Source: Chimonanthus salicifolius
Taxonomy: Eukaryota; Streptophyta; Magnoliopsida; Laurales; Calycanthaceae
NCBI GenBank assembly: GCA_013350335.1
Contig: CM023535.1
Coordinates: 38,934,069-38,998,068 of the forward strand
Length of the DNA stretch: 64,000 nucleotides
Direction of reading: 5' to 3'
Numbering within the stretch: the stretch's first letter is position 1; the number at the start of each line of letters is the position of its first letter. Shown here piece after piece: positions 63,036-64,000 of the stretch. A program made the translations under genes and the position numbers. The notes under the pieces are model-generated. The model worked only from the letters and a program-made list of their open reading frames with translations, was not told where the DNA came from and ran no database searches.

Positions 63036-63169
63036 GGTGCGTTTGATAAGAATAGAGGATTAACGTTCCCTAGATGGGTCCCTTTGAAGTGTAATTTTAT
63101 GAGAATTTTCTATTCTCCTTCTCTTATTGCATTTTATAATTTTTATTTACTGTACTAAACAAACCTACC
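63036..63169. mobile_element. Possible hAT-like MITE, copy in unit 2
   Basis: Left end GGTGCGTTTGATAAG; right end complement GGTAGGTTTGTTTAG, sharing most bases of a 10-15 bp terminal inverted repeat. Internal sequence matches 60907-61054. Confidence 0.3.
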
Positions 63170-63451
63170 AAAGGAAGCTAATATTTCAACCAAACACATT
63201 GCTCATAGGCCATGAAGATAAAAAAGTTGAAATATGAATGACCTCAAGTTAACACAGATGCACATTTACCATTAGATGAATGATTTTACTCTAAAAATAG
63301 CATTAGAAATAAATCAATTAAACGCAGTTTAAAAATAGCATCAACCAATGGTGAAATGAAGGAATCGTGTTTAAAGTGGTTTGGATATGTAACTAAAATA
63401 TTGGAGACGACTCTAGTGCATCAATTTAAGAGATTAGAAATAAAATATACC

Positions 63452-64000
63452 TGTAACAGCCCGGATTTCCTCAAATTATAATATAAATTAGATTGGCCCA
63501 TTTGGATTTCAATTTAATGGAATTTGAAATTAAAAAGTGGAAATTGACATTAGATGGGTAAGAAATGGGTCAATTACCCAATTAAGACTCAATGGGTCAT
63601 GGATAAGCTTGATTGTAAAGTAATTGGGTAAGTTTAATTAAACTACTTAAATTGAATAATTAATGTATTTATTCCATTAAAACCCACCTCAGCAAGTGAG
63701 GTGGCATGTGAGTGAGGTGGCATTACCATGTGGCATGCATGTCATCACATGGAAGCCTAGTAGACAAGGAGGCCACATCATCGAGTGATATGGCCAAGGT
63801 GGGACCCGAATGCCATGTGGTGACGCATGCATAGCCAGCCATGTCATGGTTGACTTGGTCAACCACAAGTGAGTTCAAGTGAATTTAGTTGTGGCTTGAG
63901 TTGGGTAGGTGAAGAGTTTCATCTCAAAGGACATGAAACCAAAGGACTTGTTGGAAGTCAAGGGGTCTCTTTGGTTTAAGCCAAAGGTCTCCTTCATTAA
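63452..64000 (+). mobile_element. LTR-b, left part (runs off the window)
   Basis: Starts TGTAACAGCCCGGATTTCC and carries the LTR-b marks: a CCACCTC...GAGGTGG pair (63684-63711) and GTTGACTTGGTCAAC (63849-63863). The expected TSD is ATACC (63447-63451). Whether it is solo or full cannot be seen. Confidence 0.85.

Larger units (their letters stand above)
58590..63451. repeat. Upstream flank of the O-methyltransferase pseudogene: old ~2.4-kb tandem duplication
   Basis: Non-coding, A/T-rich. Unit 1 (about 58745-61110) and unit 2 (about 61127-63225) share in the same order GCGCACACAATTCT...GATGATAAGACGTATA, CAATCAATCACTCAAATCATAG, TATCACTCA...AGTCCAACAAAA, AAATCGTACT-CTCTCTTTCAAGG, GTGCGTTTGATAAGA and AACACATTGCTCATAGGCCATGAA. 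Within each unit the block with GTTCAATAGAATTT-CCATAAATG...ACAGGGTTTGT occurs twice (59595 and 60380; 61899 and 62309). No gene is recognised. It may be duplicated promoter DNA of an O-methyltransferase cluster. Confidence 0.7.

Overview
The window is nuclear DNA of a flowering plant, made almost entirely of nested LTR retrotransposon remnants. The evidence is one broken plant-type O-methyltransferase gene with introns, primer-binding sites complementary to plant initiator tRNA-Met or tRNA-Asp, and Athila-, SIRE- and chromovirus-like gag relics. I cannot name the species. I see no intact protein gene, no rRNA or tRNA gene and no CRISPR array.

Layout, left to right. 1-2984 is the right part of a large palindrome-rich LTR (called LTR-a here), inserted in the gag relic of a minus-strand Athila-like element (2985-7722: gag, leader, PBS, 5' LTR). 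That element sits in the 5' LTR of a plus-strand, SIRE/Maximus-like, apparently non-autonomous element (copy 1, 7723-24366). Copy 1 also carries an LTR-b solo LTR (10020-13893). Its 3' LTR is split by an LTR-a solo LTR (16853-24193), which is itself split by an LTR-b solo LTR (17601-21002). 24367-27876 is a third Ty3-type element: LTR with degenerate tandem repeats, PBS and gag relic. 27916-40704 is SIRE-like copy 2. Its 3' LTR is split by an LTR-a solo LTR (32765-40327), again split by an LTR-b solo LTR (33112-37313). A Ty1-copia gag relic (40815-41078) follows, then a second minus-strand Athila-like remnant (about 41090-51422). That remnant carries a complete TRIM element (41821-42382) and, in its LTR, an LTR-a solo LTR (45619-51033) that holds an Athila solo LTR (48703-50424). 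52704-58589 is an O-methyltransferase pseudogene on the minus strand, whose first exon is split by an LTR-a solo LTR (54109-58034). 58590-63451 is its upstream flank, an old tandem duplication with a TA-rich microsatellite. 63452-64000 is the start of another LTR-b.

Insertion boundaries were placed by hand from TG...CA ends and 5-bp target-site duplications (TSDs). TSDs are perfect for seven solo LTRs (GCAAT, TTATC, GAAGG, CAAAG, ATAGT, TTTGA, ACCTC) and for the TRIM (CTTCC), and one is off by a single base (CAACA/CGACA). No LTR-a or LTR-b copy keeps an internal region, so LTR-LTR recombination has been intense.

The most unusual signal is a dispersed hairpin. An 11-bp arm, GGTTCGGCCAT, a loop of about 5 nt and the complementary arm ATGGCCGAACC recur dozens of times through LTR-a and LTR-b at roughly 100-300 bp spacing, often with flanks that also pair. 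I do not know a described function for it.
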